Shown here: one piece after another, positions 61,230 to 64,000 of the stretch
Layout: each line of letters starts with the position of its first letter
How positions within the stretch are numbered: position 1 is the first letter of the stretch
Origin: Mycolicibacterium chitae
Lineage (GTDB): Bacteria > Actinomycetota > Actinomycetes > Mycobacteriales > Mycobacteriaceae
Assembly (NCBI RefSeq): GCF_900637205.1
Contig: NZ_LR134355.1
Location: 1,054,001-1,118,000 of the forward strand
Length of the DNA stretch: 64,000 nt
Direction of reading: 5' to 3'
Program-made: the position numbers and the translations under genes
Notes under the pieces: generated by a model
What the model saw: only the letters and a program-made list of their open reading frames with translations
Databases searched by the model: none
Told to the model about the DNA's origin: nothing

Positions 61230-62604
61230 CCAGGCTGCCGTCGGTCACCCGCAGCACGTCGACGGCGTAGGGGCCGACGGCCACCGCGTGCGGACCCACC
61301 CGCAGATCGAGGCGCTCTCGGGTCTTGTTGATGATCAACAGCTTTCGCGACCCGTCGGGTTTGACAAAGCCCTGGACGTGCACGCGGTAATCGGGAACGC
61401 CGGGTTCGCCCACCGCGGTGCCGACCAGTGCATCGCCCGGAGCGAAGTGGCGCAGCAGGGTGTGCAGCGCGTGGTAGCGCGCATTGGGTTCGCCGGTGTC
61501 CCAATCGATCAACGTGACCCCGGGGATCATGCCCGGATAGTCCATGAACTCCGCGATGCCGACCACGTGGATCCCCATGGTCAGCAGCCGCGCCCAGAAG
61601 TAGGACTGCACGGCCGCGCTCAACGCCCAGTACTCCGGCGCGATATCCGGTTGCGGGTTCAACACGTCGGCGGGGAAGGTCCCGACCTCGTTGATGAAGG
61701 TCTTGGTGTCGGGGGCGATCCGCCGCCGGATCGAATCGATGAGCTGGACTTGCGCCAGAAAGCCGTCGGCCTGGGCGAAGAAGATGTCGCGCCAATGACT
61801 GAACGGTGCGGCGTCCTGCGCCAGAATCGGATCGACGGTCTCGGGGTGCGCGTAGAAGTGGTAGGAGAACGCGTCGGGGGCCGCCCCGCCGCGATGATTG
61901 GCCGGATCGAGGAAGGCCCAGAAGTACTCGGGATCGCCGTACTTGTGGGTCAGCGAGAGTCCCACGAACTTCATCTGCGGATCGAGCGGGCGCAACCGAT
62001 CGACGACGGCGTCATAGAGGCGGACGTACTGCTGCGGCGTCAGGCCGCGGAGGTCGGGCTCGCACAGCACCTCCCAGTAGGCGAACCGGTACCGGTGGCC
62101 GGAGGAATGCCAGGTGCCGAGTTCGTCGTGGAAGCCGCCGGCGATGTACCAGCTGGCGACCCGGTAGAAGTAGTCGGCGACCTCGGTGCAGCTGGGATCG
62201 CGAAGTTCGTTGCCCTGCTCGTAATCCCACACGGCCTCGTCCGGATCGTCGGGGACGGCGGCCTGGGCGCCGAACATCCACGCCGGGATGGTCGCGAAGT
62301 TGGCCACCGCCGGTCGTCCCTCGCAGGCAGCCATGAAGTCCTCGACGAAGGGGTCGAGAAGGTCGAAGTTCCAGAAGGTTTCGCTATCGGTCGGTGGCCG
62401 CAGCTCGGGCACCGACACCCGCGGGTGGGAGAACCACGGCAAAAACCGCGCCAGGTCGGCGCGCAGTTCGCGGAACGCGCCGAACGCCTGGTCGTGGATC
62501 GGGGAGCCGCGACGCAGCGGCGGCGCGGCCCACAGGTGGGTGGTCAGGGTGGTCCGCGAGACGGCGATGATCTCGTCCCAGTCGACGGATACCGGAATGG
62601 TCAT
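61213..62604 (-). CDS. Putative clan-A glycoside hydrolase (GH39-like)
   Basis: 463 residues, reads as a (beta/alpha)8 glycosidase. The acid/base region is RFAYWEVLCEPDLRGLTPQQYVRLYDAV, matching the W-E-x-x-N-E-P pattern with NEP changed to CEP, and the nucleophile candidate is Glu in KTFINEVGTFPAD. The last 80 residues look like a small beta domain (VHVQGFVKPDGSRKLLIINKTRERLDLRV). No signal peptide, so it should be intracellular. Its ATG overlaps the TetR stop by one base, so TetR probably controls it. Substrate unknown. Confidence 0.72.
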   Translation of the reverse strand: MTIPVSVDWDEIIAVSRTTLTTHLWAAPPLRRGSPIHDQAFGAFRELRADLARFLPWFSHPRVSVPELRPPTDSETFWNFDLLDPFVEDFMAACEGRPAVANFATIPAWMFGAQAAVPDDPDEAVWDYEQGNELRDPSCTEVADYFYRVASWYIAGGFHDELGTWHSSGHRYRFAYWEVLCEPDLRGLTPQQYVRLYDAVVDRLRPLDPQMKFVGLSLTHKYGDPEYFWAFLDPANHRGGAAPDAFSYHFYAHPETVDPILAQDAAPFSHWRDIFFAQADGFLAQVQLIDSIRRRIAPDTKTFINEVGTFPADVLNPQPDIAPEYWALSAAVQSYFWARLLTMGIHVVGIAEFMDYPGMIPGVTLIDWDTGEPNARYHALHTLLRHFAPGDALVGTAVGEPGVPDYRVHVQGFVKPDGSRKLLIINKTRERLDLRVGPHAVAVGPYAVDVLRVTDGSLVSPPA

Positions 62605-63194
62605 CAGCGGGTCTTCTCGTTCGGGGCCTGGACGCCGAGCGCGGGCAGGATGACCTGGTCGACGATCGCCGTGCGGTAGGCCTTGCCCGGTAGTTCGCCG
62701 GTGTCGATCTGGTGCTTGATCACCATGGCCTCCCCGATGTCGCAGACCACCGGGGTGATGCGGCCGGCGTCGATCTCGCCGCGCTCGGCGTAGAGCCGCA
62801 ACACCGTCTGGGTGAACCGCCCGCCGTGCGCGTCGAACACCCTGCGGTACAGCGCGTCGACCAGGTCGGGCCGGCGGTGCCGTTCGGCGAGGATCGCGGC
62901 GGCGGCCCGCGCGGTGGGACCGGCCAGCCAGGCCGTCAGCTGATCGAGCGAGCGCAGCAGGTCCGCGCGCAGATTCTTGCCGCCGGGGGTGGGCCGTTCG
63001 GCCGGGAAGGTGCGGTCCAATGCGTCGAGCAGCAGGTCGTCGACGGTGGGCCAGTGCCGGTAGATCGAGGTCTTGGCGACTCCGGCGCGACGCGCGATGC
63101 CTTCCACGGTCAGCCGAGCCAGGCCGGTCTCGGCCACCTCGGCGAGCACCGCCGCGTGGCAGTCGGACTTCAGATCGGCCAGGGAGCGTCGCAT
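62604..63194 (-). CDS. TetR family regulator of the glycosidase operon
   Basis: 196 residues. HTH: LARLTVEGIARRAGVAKTSIYRHWPTVDDLLLDAL. The C-terminal domain is TetR_C_33-like with LDQLTAWLAGPTARAAAAILAERHRRPDLVDALYRRVF. A perfect 26-bp inverted repeat lies 8 bp upstream of the ATG, a likely autoregulatory operator. Co-transcribed with the glycosidase downstream. The effector may be a sugar or sugar-linked lipid. Confidence 0.92.
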   Translation of the reverse strand: MRRSLADLKSDCHAAVLAEVAETGLARLTVEGIARRAGVAKTSIYRHWPTVDDLLLDALDRTFPAERPTPGGKNLRADLLRSLDQLTAWLAGPTARAAAAILAERHRRPDLVDALYRRVFDAHGGRFTQTVLRLYAERGEIDAGRITPVVCDIGEAMVIKHQIDTGELPGKAYRTAIVDQVILPALGVQAPNEKTR

Positions 63195-63201
63195 GGCCCG
63201 A

Positions 63202-63227
63202 CCATAGCTACGCAGGCGTAGCTATGG
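63202..63227. promoter_or_regulatory. 26-bp perfect inverted repeat, probable TetR operator
   Basis: CCATAGCTACGC and GCGTAGCTATGG flank AG. It lies 8 bp before the tetR start codon. A further palindromic GTAGCTAC-containing stretch (CGTAGCTACG, 63246-63255) overlaps the sirtuin stop, which may be a second, weaker site. Confidence 0.8.
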
Positions 63228-63250
63228 AACCGTAGCCGCGATGATCGTAG

Positions 63251-63982
63251 CTACGACTTCTTGCCCAGCAGGCTCGGTAGCTGTTGCAGCAGCGTCGGCA
63301 GCGCCGTGCTGGCGCTCTCCCGGAGGGTGACGGTGGCGTCGGCCGACAGTGGCGTGGGCTCCGGGTTGACCTCGACCACCACGGTGCCCTGCGCCAGCGC
63401 GAGTTCCGGCAACCCGGCGGCGGGGTAGACGATGCTCGAGGTGCCCACGACCACCAGCAGGTCCGTGGCGCGCACCGCCTCCACCGAGGCGTCCCACGGG
63501 CCATCGGGCAGCGGTTCGCCGAACCAGACGATGTCGGGCCGGATCAGGCCGCCGCAGGGGCATACCGGCGGATTGGCCTCCAGCTGTGGTTCGGGCATGT
63601 CGGGCAGTTCGCCGTGATAGGCCGAATCGCAGATGTCACAACGGAATTCGAACAGGCTGCCGTGCAGGTGGTGCACGGCGCTGCTGCCGGCGCGCTCGTG
63701 CAGGTTGTCGACGTTCTGGGTGATCACCGAGACATCGACGATCCCGGGGATCCGTTCCCATTCGGCGACGGCGCGGTGACCGTCGTTGGGGTCGACGCGC
63801 TGCACCAGATGATGCCGCCACAGATACCAGGCCCACACCCGTTCGGGGTGGTCGTTCCAGCCCTGCGTGCTGGACAGCTCATAGGGGTCGAAGCGCGCCC
63901 ACAGCCCGTTCTTGTCGTCGCGGAAGGTCGGAACGCCGCTTTCCGCCGAAATTCCGGCTCCGGTGAGAACTGCGATACGCAC
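63251..63982 (-). CDS. cobB: Sir2-family NAD-dependent protein deacylase
   Basis: Sirtuin that removes acyl groups from lysines using NAD; class III CobB type (M. tuberculosis Rv1151c). 243 residues. NAD motifs [15 protein letters not shown] and [11 protein letters not shown], catalytic His in HLHGS, zinc-binding pairs CDIC and CPCG, and [10 protein letters not shown]. The Tyr/Arg pair of desuccinylases fits [10 protein letters not shown] (Y-x2-R). GTG start at 63982, with TAGTTT 6 nt upstream. Its targets include acyl-CoA synthetases in relatives. Confidence 0.95.
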   Translation of the reverse strand: MRIAVLTGAGISAESGVPTFRDDKNGLWARFDPYELSSTQGWNDHPERVWAWYLWRHHLVQRVDPNDGHRAVAEWERIPGIVDVSVITQNVDNLHERAGSSAVHHLHGSLFEFRCDICDSAYHGELPDMPEPQLEANPPVCPCGGLIRPDIVWFGEPLPDGPWDASVEAVRATDLLVVVGTSSIVYPAAGLPELALAQGTVVVEVNPEPTPLSADATVTLRESASTALPTLLQQLPSLLGKKS

Positions 63983-63988
63983 ACCACC

Positions 63989-63994
63989 AAACTA
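63989..63994 (-). promoter_or_regulatory. Putative -10 box, leaderless, sirtuin gene
   Basis: Minus-strand TAGTTT with a 6-nt spacer (GGTGGT) to the GTG at 63982, at the right window edge. Confidence 0.5.
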
Positions 63995-64000
63995 GCGGGC

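Overview
This is a high-GC actinobacterial chromosome segment from a Mycolicibacterium-like (environmental, fast-growing type) mycobacterium. The evidence is a complete YrbE/Mce operon, an MmpL pump, a lipid-droplet-associated protein, an Mcr-type racemase and many genes that start right after a TANNNT -10 box (leaderless transcripts). The gene order also matches two blocks of the M. tuberculosis map known to me: Rv1098c-Rv1112 (fum, glpX, Rv1100, Rv1101c, Rv1106c, xseB, xseA, Rv1109c, ispH, Rv1111c, ychF) on the left, and Rv1141c-Rv1151c (echA, mcr, SDR, mmpL13, Rv1147 methyltransferase, sir2) on the right. No rRNA, tRNA, CRISPR array, prophage or intact insertion sequence was seen.

Layout. 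1-5.6 kb: fumarase (cut by the window edge), GlpX fructose-1,6-bisphosphatase, a DUF4245 membrane protein, a dienelactone-hydrolase-like enzyme and an AI-2E-family permease. 4.8-11.4 kb: minus-strand accessory block with two dehydrogenases, a formylglycine-generating enzyme, a HAD hydrolase, a type I sulfatase and a 3-beta-hydroxysteroid-dehydrogenase-like enzyme; two sites matching the KstR (cholesterol repressor) consensus TnnAACnnGTTnnA flank it. 11.4-17.8 kb: housekeeping core (exonuclease VII, IspH, YchF, PhnA/YjdM). 17.9-29.8 kb: variable zone with a damaged DUF433/DUF5615 toxin-antitoxin pair, a frameshifted SDR, a beta-lactamase-family pseudogene, orphan methyltransferases, a GNAT, a lipoprotein, an acyl-CoA synthetase with a 15-bp minisatellite and a permuted-papain-fold protein. 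30.1-41.1 kb: complete mce operon (two YrbE permeases, MceA-F, two Mce-associated proteins), almost every junction overlapping by 4 nt. 41.1-51.2 kb: epoxide-hydrolase-like and WS/DGAT-like enzymes, DoxX, a DUF3556 membrane protein with a third KstR-type box over its promoter, a thiolase-crotonase operon, a fasciclin protein and a CPBP protease. 51.2-64 kb: MFS pump, crotonase, Mcr racemase, SDR, nitronate monooxygenase, a new small ORF, DoxX, an mmpL-tetR-methyltransferase operon, a tetR-glycosidase operon and a sirtuin.

How it fits together. Much of the window concerns lipid or sterol import and breakdown: Mce import, acyl-CoA activation, crotonases, thiolase, methylacyl-CoA racemase and hydroxysteroid-type dehydrogenases. 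Two regulatory signals tie parts of it together. One is three KstR-type boxes. The other is a 16-bp palindrome CCWACYNNNNRGTWGG (two exact and two one-mismatch copies) in front of the mce operon, the thiolase operon, the echA/mcr divergent promoter and the SDR-monooxygenase operon. The sulfatase, its activating enzyme and a HAD hydrolase lying between two KstR-type boxes suggest, as inference only, a steroid-sulfate utilisation module.
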